A stretch of 8,493 bases of DNA from DATBGO01 sp050011895 (GCA_050011895.1 JBEKIF010000121.1:1-8493), one strand, 5' to 3'. Positions 1 through 6,487 are shown, numbered from the stretch's first letter. The notes: generated by a model from the sequence alone, not told the origin. Program-made: numbers and translations.

Positions 1-324
1 CAGCGGCTCATCGACGAAGGACTGCGGATGGCTGACCACCCAGGGGTGATCTTCAAAGACGGGCCGTCCGGCCGCCGGGCTGCCCTCGCCTACGGGCCAG
101 ACATCTGGGAAATCATCAAGTTTCTGCGTGAAGTCGACGAGCGCGGCCCAGCCGCGCTCGACGCGGCAGCCGAGGTGTTTGCCGTCGACGCCAGCCGGAT
201 CGCCACAGCCGTCAGCTACTACGGGGGCTACCGGGACGAGATCGATACCGAGATCAGCGACGCTGATGAGGAATCGGCCCGCGCCGAGGAAGCATGGCGG
301 GTACAACGGCAGCTCATCGCATAA
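1..324 (+). CDS. Antitoxin of a DUF5615-type toxin-antitoxin pair, DUF433-like (5' partial)
   Basis: The frame is open from the first base of the window. The residues before the Met at position 28 (QRLIDEGLRM) fit the family pattern in which a DNA-binding N-terminal segment ends in 'LIEEGLRM', so the true start lies outside and ATG 28 is internal. The visible part has a short GPSGRRAAL stretch, then a DUF433-like segment (WEIIKFLRE ... AAEVFAVDASRIATAVSYY), then an acidic tail ending at TAA 322-324. DUF433-like proteins are small helical, HTH-like modules that often sit beside PIN-like toxins; here the next gene is one. The inferred role is to neutralise the toxin and probably repress the shared operon. 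The 31-base overlap with the toxin gene suggests coupled translation. The family assignment rests on motif memory, and the role on the pairing. Confidence 0.72.
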   Translation, partial: QRLIDEGLRMADHPGVIFKDGPSGRRAALAYGPDIWEIIKFLREVDERGPAALDAAAEVFAVDASRIATAVSYYGGYRDEIDTEISDADEESARAEEAWRVQRQLIA

Positions 325-710
325 GCCACCCGGCGAGCGCCCGCCTGTTGCTGGACGAGATGTTTTCCCCCGCCATCGCTGCCGCACTGCGCGACCTGGG
401 CCGGGACGTGATCGCTGTGGCTGAGCGCGGCGAACTGCGGGCAATGAGCGATGACGACGTCTTCGCCTGGGCAACTTCTCAACGTCGCTGGCTGCTCACC
501 GAGAACGTCAAAGACTTCCGGCCCATCCTCCTACGAGCACTACAGGCCGACACCGCCACCACGGGAATTCTCTACACCAGCAGCCGCGCCTTCCCGCGCT
601 CAAGGAAGAACCCTGGGCCCCTGATCCAGGCCATCCATGCCTGGATGCTCAACGGGCCACCGGAGGCACCACTCACCGAGGACTGGCTCCTCAACCCGAC
701 AAGTCGCTGA
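294..710 (+). CDS. DUF5615 PIN-like toxin (putative ribonuclease)
   Basis: This 138-residue protein matches the DUF5615 PIN-like family, the likely toxin half of a toxin-antitoxin pair. The family signature is visible: LLLDEMFSP with acidic D21-E22, then an SDDDVF block with D53-D55, then LLTENVKDF with N71 and D74, and GILY in the last strand. In PIN-fold nucleases such acidic residues bind the divalent metal for RNA cleavage, so the catalytic set looks intact; RNA as the target is inference. The ATG at 294 lies inside the end of the antitoxin gene (31-base overlap, different frame). The first 17 or so residues before the core strand look dispensable, so a slightly later start such as TTG 348 is possible but less attractive. 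The gene ends at TGA 708-710, followed by a hairpin at 717-740. Confidence 0.82.
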   Translation: MAGTTAAHRISHPASARLLLDEMFSPAIAAALRDLGRDVIAVAERGELRAMSDDDVFAWATSQRRWLLTENVKDFRPILLRALQADTATTGILYTSSRAFPRSRKNPGPLIQAIHAWMLNGPPEAPLTEDWLLNPTSR

Positions 711-1621
711 TCCTCCGGAACCGTCAAAGAAACCGGTTCCCGGGGGGCCTGCTGCGCGGCAGCCGGGACACCCGCGCTGCAGGCGGCGTGCCCCGGCGGT
801 GTCCAGGAGCTCGGCGACGGTCCGCCGGGGACGGGAGTCGCACCGCTTATCAGGATCCGTGCGGAAGTCCCGCAGCAGTTCCATCCGTGCCCTTGCCGCC
901 TGGTCTTCTGCAACCAGCGTCAGAAGCCTGTCCTTGTCACTGACGGGCAGCTTCGCGATATGCCTGGCCAGCGCGTGCATCGCCGGTCACCGTGGGGAGC
1001 GCCGCGCTGGTCTCGGCCGCGACCTCCAGAAGGTCGCAGTCGAGGCGGAGGAAGTCGGCCAGGGCGCGCTGCGGAGCGGTGAGTGATCCCAGGCCGGCCG
1101 GGACCTGTGGCTCCAGCTCGTCCTCGTCCTCGTCGCCGAAAGCGTCCTCATCGCGTTCCCACACGCCGTAGCCCGACAGCCATGCCAGATACAGCGGACG
1201 CAAGTCCCCGGCGGCCAGTCCGGAGCGGACACCGACGATCGTGGACAGGGGTTCCTCGGCGTCCTCCAGCCACTCACCCGCCTCGTCTTCACTGGTCAGC
1301 TCCAGGATCACGTGCTCGCGCGTAGTCGACATGCGCACCTGGCCATCGACGCAGTACTGTCCGGCGATCTCCGGGTCCAGGAGCGTGCGCGGCAGCCGGA
1401 GCATGACCCGGTGAGTGCCCCAGTTCGCAAAGTACAGATGCGCGTCGTAGTAACGCTCCATCAGCTGGTCCGGAGCCTTTGAAGTCACCCCAGTGGTGAT
1501 CGTTCGCGAAGCTGGTGGCGGCGATCCTGGCCCGGGTTGAGAACTGGCGGACTTCCGCCTGCTCGGCAGTGGTCAGCGGCCGGTCCACCGTGAGGAACTC
1601 GTAGTACTGGTACTCGCTCAT
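711..1621 (-). pseudogene. Frameshifted, C-terminally truncated conserved protein, partner of the CcbP-type gene
   Basis: Three minus-strand frames join into one protein. The first starts at ATG 1621 (MSEYQYYEFLTVDRPL ...) and runs to HHWGDFKG near 1480. The second continues with PDQLMERYYDAHLYFANWG and LMLRLP-like text to about 982. The third carries LARHIAKLPVSDKDRLLTL and RTVAELLDTA to about 792. I recognise this order from an actinobacterial family of roughly 400 residues with no assigned function, found beside a small calcium-binding protein; that is recollection, not a search. The breaks are near 1477-1482 (one extra or two missing bases) and near 981-984 (one extra base). The Arg/Ala-rich coiled segment and the C-terminal third expected in full-length members are absent, so the gene is also truncated near 711-790. 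It overlaps the upstream gene by ATGA, hence coupled translation. A sequencing error could explain the shifts but not the missing end. Confidence 0.75.
717..740 (+). terminator. Hairpin after the toxin gene, candidate terminator
   Basis: Seven base pairs, GGAACCG (717-723) with CGGTTCC (734-740), close a 10-base loop. It begins 6 bases after the toxin stop codon. No T-tract follows, which is common for actinobacterial terminators but weakens the call. It also lies at the 3' end of the opposing pseudogene, so it could serve both strands. Confidence 0.4.
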
Positions 1622-1971
1622 CGCCGACCCGCCCAATGCCCGTAGGCCATGATCCACTCCGAACCCGGCGGAGGGGGCGCTGGCAGCGGGAGGTCGAGGA
1701 TCGCGATCGGCTGCCGGTGTACCCCGCGGACGCAGATGGCGGCGATTCCGCAATCCGTGAGCTTAATACCTTCCACGGTCACCTCGACACCCAAGACCAT
1801 TGTCGTGAATGGGCGGACCAGATTTTCCTCGATCATCGTATACAAGCCGGCCAGCTGCTCATCCTCGCCATAGGCATCCACGATGGCCTCTTCGACCAGC
1901 TCGTCCAGGTCCGCCTTACCCAGCTCCGCCATAGCCCTAACCATAGTGGCCGTGCTTTTCCCGCTGGGCAT
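1618..1971 (-). CDS. CcbP-type calcium-binding protein
   Basis: This is a 117-residue acidic protein. The core reads MAELGKADLDELVEEAIVDA followed by EDEQLAGLYTMIEENL and VRPFTTMVLGVEVTVEGI, then a C-terminal ILDLPLPAPPPPGSEW. This resembles the small calcium-binding protein family described for Anabaena CcbP, where clustered acidic residues bind Ca2+. The first half here is similarly rich in Asp and Glu. The role in actinomycetes is unknown; cytosolic Ca2+ buffering is inference. ATG 1971 has no obvious Shine-Dalgarno, and Met10 or Met14 (MVRAMAELG) could be the real start since homology begins there. The gene is intact, unlike its partner. Its stop overlaps the partner's start as ATGA at 1618-1621, so the two form an operon read leftwards. 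Confidence 0.7.
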   Translation of the reverse strand: MPSGKSTATMVRAMAELGKADLDELVEEAIVDAYGEDEQLAGLYTMIEENLVRPFTTMVLGVEVTVEGIKLTDCGIAAICVRGVHRQPIAILDLPLPAPPPPGSEWIMAYGHWAGRR

Positions 1972-2461
1972 TGTCAGCGAAAGTCGCGAGTCAATCCCGC
2001 CCGTCCATTACGGCCGTCCACTCGCTTGAGAAAGACCGCCCGCAGGTAGATATGGCAGCCGGAAGCGGGCTGCTGGCCGCCGAGCACACCCTGCTGATAC
2101 CTCATCACGATCGGGGCCGCATCCGCCGCCGACTGGCTGCTGCCTCAAGGCTCGCAGAATGCACTGAACCAGCCGGTGAACGAGGCCCACCCAACGGACC
2201 GCCCACCTGGACGGCTCACCACACCCCTGCGAGACGCAAGACATGATCCTGCCGTCACCGCGCCCTCGAACCCAACCACTGCTCAACCGCGCACGACAGC
2301 AGCGCGCCGAGTACCGCCAACGACTGCCCACGCTCACAACATCCTGACCAGCCCAAACACAGACCGCACCCGAAGTATCCCGCACCGGGAGCGGCTATCC
2401 TAGACCACTCCCTCGCCGCACAGACCGGGCCCAACGGACCGGGTCTGACCTGCGGGTTTGG
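1972..2461. other. 490-base stretch without a convincing gene
   Basis: This lies between the start of the CcbP-type gene and the 3' end of the tRNA-like sequence. Open frames exist on both strands, but none gives a family motif or has a good ribosome-binding site. From about 2160 to 2400 the plus strand is poor in T and rich in A and C (only four T in 2281-2340). A translation of that part would be Thr/Pro/Ala-rich, like a linker, which may mean a lost gene. The minus-strand promoter of the CcbP-type operon should be near 1972-2020; I see no clear -10/-35 pair. Confidence 0.5.
2421..2447 (-). terminator. Hairpin downstream of the tRNA-like sequence
   Basis: CAGACC (2421-2426) pairs with GGTCTG (2442-2447), six base pairs, with a GC-rich interior able to add two or three more. 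On the minus strand it lies 15 bases beyond the CCA end of the tRNA-like sequence, a normal place for a tRNA terminator. No T-tract follows. Confidence 0.35.
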
Positions 2462-2553
2462 TGGTGGCAGGTGTTGGGTTCGAACCAACGTAGGCTTAGC
2501 CGACGGTTTTACAGACAGGCCTCCTTCACCGCACGGCAAGCCGCTGACCTGCC
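2462..2553 (-). tRNA. tRNA-Tyr(GTA)-like sequence, probably degenerate
   Basis: Read on the minus strand, the 3' half is that of a bacterial tRNA-Tyr. The anticodon loop is CTGTAAA with anticodon GTA (plus strand 2510-2512). A long type-II variable arm follows (TCGGCTAAGCC), then a perfect T-arm, GTTGG-TTCGAAC-CCAAC. The acceptor strand is ACCTGCC, the discriminator is A, and CCA is encoded (plus strand 2462-2464). The acceptor pairs perfectly with GGCAGGT at 2547-2553, and the complementarity extends two further bases. The 5' half is wrong. Positions 8-9 are CA, about seven extra bases stand between the acceptor and a D-arm-like GCCGTGCGG segment, and the anticodon stem (CCTGT/ACCGT) forms only three of five pairs. 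The total is 89 nt before CCA, against about 82-85 usual. I therefore read it as a tRNA-Tyr pseudogene or remnant; a working, divergent tRNA is less likely. Confidence 0.6.
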
Positions 2554-2783
2554 ACGTTACGGCCAAGACGCGCTCAGCCGATGACGGTGTTCCGTCCAGG
2601 TTCCGTGCGTTCCCGTCTCCGCATCCGCAGCAGGTCAGAGGTCTTTCTTGGTTTCGCGACAATGCCAGGCGCCAGCAGATAGCCCGGCTCCGCTGCGGAA
2701 CCAGGGTAGCCTAGGCCGACGATCCGGGCAGGGCAGGCAGGCATGCTTTAGCTGCGAGAGTGCGGCCAGAGATTTCCGTCGAC

Positions 2784-2791
2784 GGGAGAGG
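2784..2791 (+). promoter_or_regulatory. Ribosome-binding site of the VOC gene
   Basis: GGGAGAGG lies seven bases upstream of ATG 2799 and fixes that start, since no other start in the frame has a comparable site. The 245 bases from 2554 to here hold no recognisable gene; a promoter for the VOC gene must lie within them but I cannot place it. Confidence 0.6.
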
Positions 2792-2798
2792 TTAGGCG

Positions 2799-3548
2799 AT
2801 GCCCGAGATGACGCGGTATGAGCACGGGGTTCCGTCCTGGGTGGACATCGGGACCCAGGACCTGAGCGCGGGGGTGCGCTTCTACTCGGAGCTGTTCGGC
2901 TGGGAAGGCCAGGATATGGGCGAGGAAGCTGGCCACTACACGATCGTCACGAAGGACGGCAAGCAGGTAGCGGCGATCTCGCCCGCCCAGGACCCGGGTC
3001 CGCCGCGGTGGACGACCTACATCAACGTGGACGACGTGGACGAGGTCGCAAGGAAGGCGGAATCGGCTGGCGGCAAGGTCATCGTCGCCCCCATGGACGT
3101 GATGACCGCGGGCCGGATGGCGATCTTCATGGACACCACCGGCGCCGTCATCGCGGCCTGGCAGCCGGGCCAGCACCTCGGCGCCCAGCTGGTCAACGAG
3201 CCGGGCGCGTTCACTTGGAGCGAGCTGTCCAGCTCCGACGTCGCCAAGTCGAAGGCGTTCTACTCCGCGGTGTTCGGCTGGGGCTGGGGCGGCGGAGACG
3301 ATTACCCCGAAGCCCAAGTGAGCGGCCGCACCATCGGCGGGCTCATGCCCCGGCGTCCCGGCATGCCCGCCGACGTGCCCGACAGCTGGCTCGTCTACTT
3401 CGGCGCGGCTGACGTCGATGCCGATGTCAAGAAGGCGACCGACCTGGGCGCCGGCGTGATCGCCGACCCGGCTGACATCCCGGGCACCGGCCGCTTCGCG
3501 GTACTCATCGACCCGCAGGAAGCGGCGTTCGCACTTTTCCAAAGCTAA
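2799..3548 (+). CDS. Tandem VOC (glyoxalase/bleomycin-resistance fold) protein, Cfp30B-like
   Basis: This intact 249-residue protein is built of two VOC modules. Module 1 spans about residues 12-123 (PSWVDIGTQDL ... RFYSELFGW ... GGKVIVAPMDV ... GRMAIFMDTTGAVIAAWQ). Module 2 spans about 136-249 (AFTWSELSSSD ... AFYSAVFGW ... PADIPGTGRFAVLIDPQ). Length, order and motifs match the Mycobacterium tuberculosis antigen Cfp30B (Rv0577) and its many actinobacterial relatives. The usual VOC metal ligands (His/Glu at the module starts) are not obvious, and both modules open with Trp-Val-Asp or Trp-Ser-Glu, so a small-molecule binding role is as plausible as catalysis. Some relatives are labelled hydroxylase or glyoxalase without firm proof. 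It is monocistronic by spacing, preceded by a good ribosome-binding site and followed by a weak hairpin. Family is certain; substrate unknown. Confidence 0.9.
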   Translation: MPEMTRYEHGVPSWVDIGTQDLSAGVRFYSELFGWEGQDMGEEAGHYTIVTKDGKQVAAISPAQDPGPPRWTTYINVDDVDEVARKAESAGGKVIVAPMDVMTAGRMAIFMDTTGAVIAAWQPGQHLGAQLVNEPGAFTWSELSSSDVAKSKAFYSAVFGWGWGGGDDYPEAQVSGRTIGGLMPRRPGMPADVPDSWLVYFGAADVDADVKKATDLGAGVIADPADIPGTGRFAVLIDPQEAAFALFQS

Positions 3549-3954
3549 CCGGGAGTAACGCCCGAGCCCAAGGGCGACTTGCCGTCACCAACGCCAGATC
3601 ACACTCCGTGACTGGGTTGGTCTATGACAGAGCGCGAGTAGCCGCCGTTCTGGCAGGCGCTGAAGGTGAGGGATACTGCTCGTACCAAGCGATCAGCTGG
3701 GCACAGAAATCCGACGTTGACACTCGGCTAATGTAGGCGCCCAGGCAGTGGACCACACGCCCGTTTCTGCCACTTGCCATGCCCAGCGCCGAAGGCGACC
3801 CGCGCAGGGTGCTCAACAACCAGCCGACTCAAGTACTCGCTGCCCCGTGCGCTGAACGGCCAGTACGTTACGGAGAGTGATAACAGAAGGTGGCCATGCG
3901 CGCGCGTATCCGCCTGATTGAAGAATCCAGGTAGCCGTTATGCGCGCACGTGAG
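3549..3954. other. About 400 bases without a convincing gene
   Basis: Apart from the hairpin just after the VOC gene I see no gene here. A minus-strand frame at 3622-3819 (65 codons, TTG start) has no recognisable motif. A 12-codon frame at 3896-3934 on the plus strand (MRARIRLIEESR) has a GAAGGTGG ribosome-binding-like site but is too short to judge. The 12-mer ATGCGCGC(G/A)CGT occurs at 3896-3907 and 3940-3951, immediately beside the point where the histidine kinase remnant breaks off. Confidence 0.5.
3559..3576 (+). terminator. Weak hairpin after the VOC gene
   Basis: CGCCC (3559-3563) pairs with GGGCG (3572-3576) around an 8-base loop, 10 bases after the VOC stop codon, followed by ACTT. 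It is short and has no T-run. Confidence 0.3.
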
Positions 3955-4645
3955 CAGGTCGCGGGCGAGCCGGAGCCGCTCGGCGGCCAGCGCCTGGCGC
4001 CTGCTGCGCCTGGTCCTCAGCTACCTGGATGGCCGCGGCAGCGTTGGCGGCGCTCAGGTCCGCGCTGGAGCGCAGCAGCCGCCCGGCCATCCAGCAGCCG
4101 GCGGTCAGCACGGCCGAGCCCGCGGTAGCAGCGGGGGCGAAGGCCACGCCCGGCGACGCGGCGGCCAGCGCCAGGGCTGCAGGCGGCGATGGTCAGCGGG
4201 GCCCAGAGGACTGTGGGCGGAAACCCGGCCTGCGGATTGGCGGGCCCGGCGAACCTGGTGTAGGCGAGGGTCAGCATCAGCGACACCGCGGCTGAGGCCA
4301 GCGGAAAGCGCCGCGCCGTCGCGACCGGAAACGCGATGCCCGCCGCGAGCAGGACCTGCGGCAGCGGGTGGCCCGACAGGACCGGGTAATGTCGAGCGCC
4401 GCAGCCAGCGCGGCCGCCGTGACGGCGAGGCTGAGATCGACGGCACGGGAGGAGGCCAGTGTCCAGCGGCTGGGGCCAGGACGCGGCGGGAGGGCCGTGC
4501 CGGCGGCCAGCGCCCGCTCGACCTGCGCCCGCAGATGGCTGAGCGCCGGCGCAGGCCTGGTGTCCTGCCCCGGCCTATGATCCCGTAGCTCGTTGACCAG
4601 CCGGCGGAGCTCGGTGAGCAGGGCACGGCTGATCCGAAGGGTCAT
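3955..4645 (-). pseudogene. Truncated, frameshifted sensor histidine kinase (membrane N-terminal part)
   Basis: Four minus-strand frames join into the sensor half of a NarL/DesK-class histidine kinase. The order is an N-terminal soluble segment (LLTELRRLVNELRD), a hydrophobic stretch (AVDLSLAVTAAALAAALDI), then, after a shift near 4385-4391, PLPQVLLAAGIAFPVATARR and SLMLTLAYTRFAGP. After a second shift near 4176-4182 comes ASPGVAFAPAATAGSAVLTA. After a third near 3997-4001 comes ALAAERLRLARDL. The last string is the start of the HisKA_3 dimerisation helix, normally continuing ELHDVVAH with the phosphorylated His. Here the next codon is CTC and similarity stops at 3955, so the phosphoacceptor and ATPase domain are gone and no partner response regulator gene is present in the window. 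The start is uncertain: ATG 4645 fits but lacks a clear ribosome-binding site. Non-functional as a kinase. Confidence 0.72.
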
Positions 4646-4847
4646 CGAGCTGGTGAAGGCCGCCATCAAGCCCAGAGGCATCCTCCACCCCAACCTTCGA
4701 GGGGCGCTCTTCCTCCGCCGCGGCCAGCTTTTATGCTCGACTGGCCCGCTACTCCAGCGAAGGAGGCATCTGCACGTGGAGTCTGCTCGCCATCATCGTC
4801 GGCCTTCGCCGCGGCCTGGCGGACAGCTGGTGGCGGCGGGCGGTCAG
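4646..4847. promoter_or_regulatory. Divergent intergenic region with an upstream alternative start
   Basis: This separates the kinase remnant (leftwards) from the membrane gene (rightwards) and should hold both promoters; neither is identifiable by eye. GAAGGAGG at 4759-4766 is the best Shine-Dalgarno in the area, nine bases before GTG 4776, which is in frame with the downstream membrane gene and would add 24 Arg/Pro-rich residues. The same site also precedes another frame reading SLLAIIVGLRRGLADSWWRR, which stops at 4854-4856 just past the downstream ATG and could be a lost gene end. Confidence 0.4.
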
Positions 4848-5693
4848 ATGCCGCTGATCGGCCGCATATTTCCCGCTCCCGTCGCCGCGAAGGTCCCGGA
4901 GGTCATCTTCCTGTTCTGGGTGGTGAAGATCCTTACTACGGCCGGCGGAGAGGCCACGTCGGACTACCTGAAGACGTTCGGCAACATCAAAGGCGGCGGC
5001 ATCGAGGTGGTCCTGTTCGCCGCGGGGCTGGTGCTGCAATTCGGCACCCGCCGGTACCGGGCCTTTGCGTACTGGTTCCTGGCCTATGCCATCGCCATTT
5101 TCGGCACCGGTGTCTCCGATTTCCTCCATCTCGACGTGCGCATTCCCTATGCTGGGACAACCCTGCTGTGGGCGGTAATTCTCGCCGCGATCTTCTGGCT
5201 ATGGCAGCGCAGCGAGGGCACGCTCTCCATCCACAGCATCACGACGCAACGTCGCGAATCCTTCTACTGGGCGACCGTGTTCGCCACCTTCGCCCTCGGC
5301 ACCGCGCTCGGGGACTTCACCGCCACCTCCCTCCACCTCGGCTACCTGGCCTCGGGCATCCTCTTCGGCGTCGTCATCCTGCTCCCAGCCCTGGCGTGGT
5401 GGCAATTCGGCCTGAACAGCATCGCCGCTTTCTGGATGTCTTACGTCGTCACGCGCCCTCTCGGGGCGTCTTTCGCCGACTACATCAGCAAGCCCCAGAA
5501 CATCAGCGGGATCAACTTTGGAGACGGTCCCACCGCGATCGTGTTCGCCATCGCCGTCTTCGTGCTGGTCTCGTACCTCGCCGTCGCCCGCCCGGACATC
5601 CAGCGGCCGCTCACTACCCCCGCCCCGAGGGGACAGCGGACGGCTCCGCCCGAGCTCCTCGACACCGGCGATCTCGAGCCCGACGTGGAGTAG
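4848..5693 (+). CDS. COG4705-type multi-pass membrane protein
   Basis: This intact 281-residue polytopic membrane protein resembles the uncharacterised COG4705 membrane-anchored family. The signature blocks are KVPEVIFLFWVVKIL (15-29), EGTLSIHSITTQRRESFYW (123-141), FALGTALGDFTA (148-159) and RPLGASFADYIS (203-214). I count about eight hydrophobic segments, with a hydrophilic acidic tail (252-281). A short motif, Gly-rich then Asp-aromatic, recurs near residues 34-40, 86-92, 151-157 and 206-212 at helix ends, suggesting an internal repeat. No enzyme or transporter function is established for the family. I chose ATG 4848 because family members have short N-termini before KVPEV. GTG 4776 has a better ribosome-binding site and would give 305 residues. 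The gene appears monocistronic. Confidence 0.82.
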   Translation: MPLIGRIFPAPVAAKVPEVIFLFWVVKILTTAGGEATSDYLKTFGNIKGGGIEVVLFAAGLVLQFGTRRYRAFAYWFLAYAIAIFGTGVSDFLHLDVRIPYAGTTLLWAVILAAIFWLWQRSEGTLSIHSITTQRRESFYWATVFATFALGTALGDFTATSLHLGYLASGILFGVVILLPALAWWQFGLNSIAAFWMSYVVTRPLGASFADYISKPQNISGINFGDGPTAIVFAIAVFVLVSYLAVARPDIQRPLTTPAPRGQRTAPPELLDTGDLEPDVE

Positions 5694-6049
5694 GTAGAAC
5701 GGACGTCCCCGCAGGGATATCAAGGCGAACTGGTCATCGGCCGGCTGCGTGCATCCTCGGCAGCTGGCAGAGACCTGCGAGGTGGTGGTTCGCCTGCCGC
5801 TCGGCTCTGGCGTGAGGTGTTGATGATTGTGAGGCGGTTGGGCTTGCCCGCCCGATGTGCTGGGTCGGTCGGCAGAGGCACGCCCGCAGCGCTGGCGGCC
5901 GGGAGGGAAACACTGGGCCGCCGGGCGAGGGGTGCAGTGATTGACCATGCGCGAGATTGTTCAGGAGGCCGATCATGTCCTTTCCAGCGGGTCTCGCGCG
6001 GCACCCGGCCGTGCCGGCACGCTGAACTTGATCATGTCGTTTCCGGTGC
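5694..6049. other. 356-base gap, no supported gene
   Basis: No frame on either strand shows a family motif. A minus-strand frame from ATG 5976 (MIGLLNNLAHGQ ...) runs about 80 codons to 5734 but turns into Pro/Arg/Ser-rich text and is not supported. The only structure seen is the imperfect direct repeat at 5971-5985 and 6030-6044. Confidence 0.5.
5971..6044. repeat. Imperfect direct repeat GATCATGTC(C/G)TTTCC, two copies
   Basis: Copies lie at 5971-5985 and 6030-6044, 59 bases apart, identical at 14 of 15 positions. Read on the minus strand each is GGAAA(C/G)GACATGATC, a weak ribosome-binding-like stretch plus ATG. The upstream copy opens a 20-codon frame that ends in ATGA at the second. This could be a small duplication or chance. 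Confidence 0.45.
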
Positions 6050-6426
6050 TCACTCGGGGGCGGGGCGGCGGCTGGAGTCACGGGCGCCGAGGAGCGTGAC
6101 GGCCACGATCCCGGCGGTGAATACGCCGCATGCGCAGAGCGCCCCGCCGAGGTCGTGTGGCGGCCGGGCTGGCCAGATCCACGGCGTGGTCCAGGCCCCG
6201 GCGAGCGCGCCTTCGGTGACCAGCAGGTAGGCCATCGGGCCGGTCCAGGCGAACGCACCGGTGCGCGCGGCCGGCGGACAGCAGGGCGGTGCCGGTCCCG
6301 GAACCCAGCACCGGCGACCCGGCCGCGTGCCGCCCGGAGCGCGACGGTTCCCTTGACCGCGGTCCAGGCGCTCCGGTCGCTCCAGCTCGCCGTGAACAAA
6401 TCCATTGGCGATTCGGATATACGCAT
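6050..6426 (-). pseudogene. Frameshifted membrane-protein fragment
   Basis: Three minus-strand frames join. The first starts at ATG 6426 (MRISESPMDLFTASWSD) and runs through AWTAVKGTVALRAARGRVAG. One extra base near 6309-6315 leads to VLGSGTGTALLSA. A second extra base near 6268-6276 leads to RTGAFAWTGPMAYLLVTEG, then TTPWIWPARPPHDLGGAL and FTAGIVAVTLLGARD, with a stop at 6050-6052. Three hydrophobic segments are apparent and the C-terminal tail is RDSSRRPAPE. The style is that of an actinobacterial membrane or permease subunit, but I cannot name the family. About 120 residues is short for such a protein, so the piece may be the C-terminal end of a larger gene. CCGGAG lies eight bases before ATG 6426. 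Composition and codon pattern in the joined frames look genuinely coding; each shift removes one base, which could also be a consensus error. Confidence 0.52.
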
Positions 6427-6487
6427 ATTTCGGGCTCCGGCGAACCTGGCCAGCACGTCGTAACCTAGAAGCAGGGATTGCCGGAAC

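Noticed and set aside
1971..2246. 91-codon plus-strand frame starting opposite the CcbP-type start
   Set aside because: No recognisable domain, low-complexity Arg/Pro tail and no ribosome-binding site.
2748..3542. 264-codon minus-strand frame opposite the VOC gene
   Set aside because: It is an antisense shadow produced by GC-rich codon bias; the plus-strand frame has clear VOC motifs.
3717..3722. TTGACA, a perfect -35 hexamer
   Set aside because: No acceptable -10 element lies 16-18 bases downstream on the plus strand and no gene follows.
3622..3819. 65-codon minus-strand frame (TTG start)
   Set aside because: No motif, no convincing ribosome-binding site, and too short to support without homologues.
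3950..4588. 212-codon plus-strand frame opposite the kinase remnant
   Set aside because: Its translation is Arg/Gly/Ala/Ser-rich without any motif, whereas the opposite strand gives kinase text in joined frames.
4733..5815. Long plus-strand open frame overlapping the COG4705-type gene
   Set aside because: It is the +1 shadow of the membrane gene: Arg/His/Pro-rich, no motifs, no suitable ribosome-binding site.
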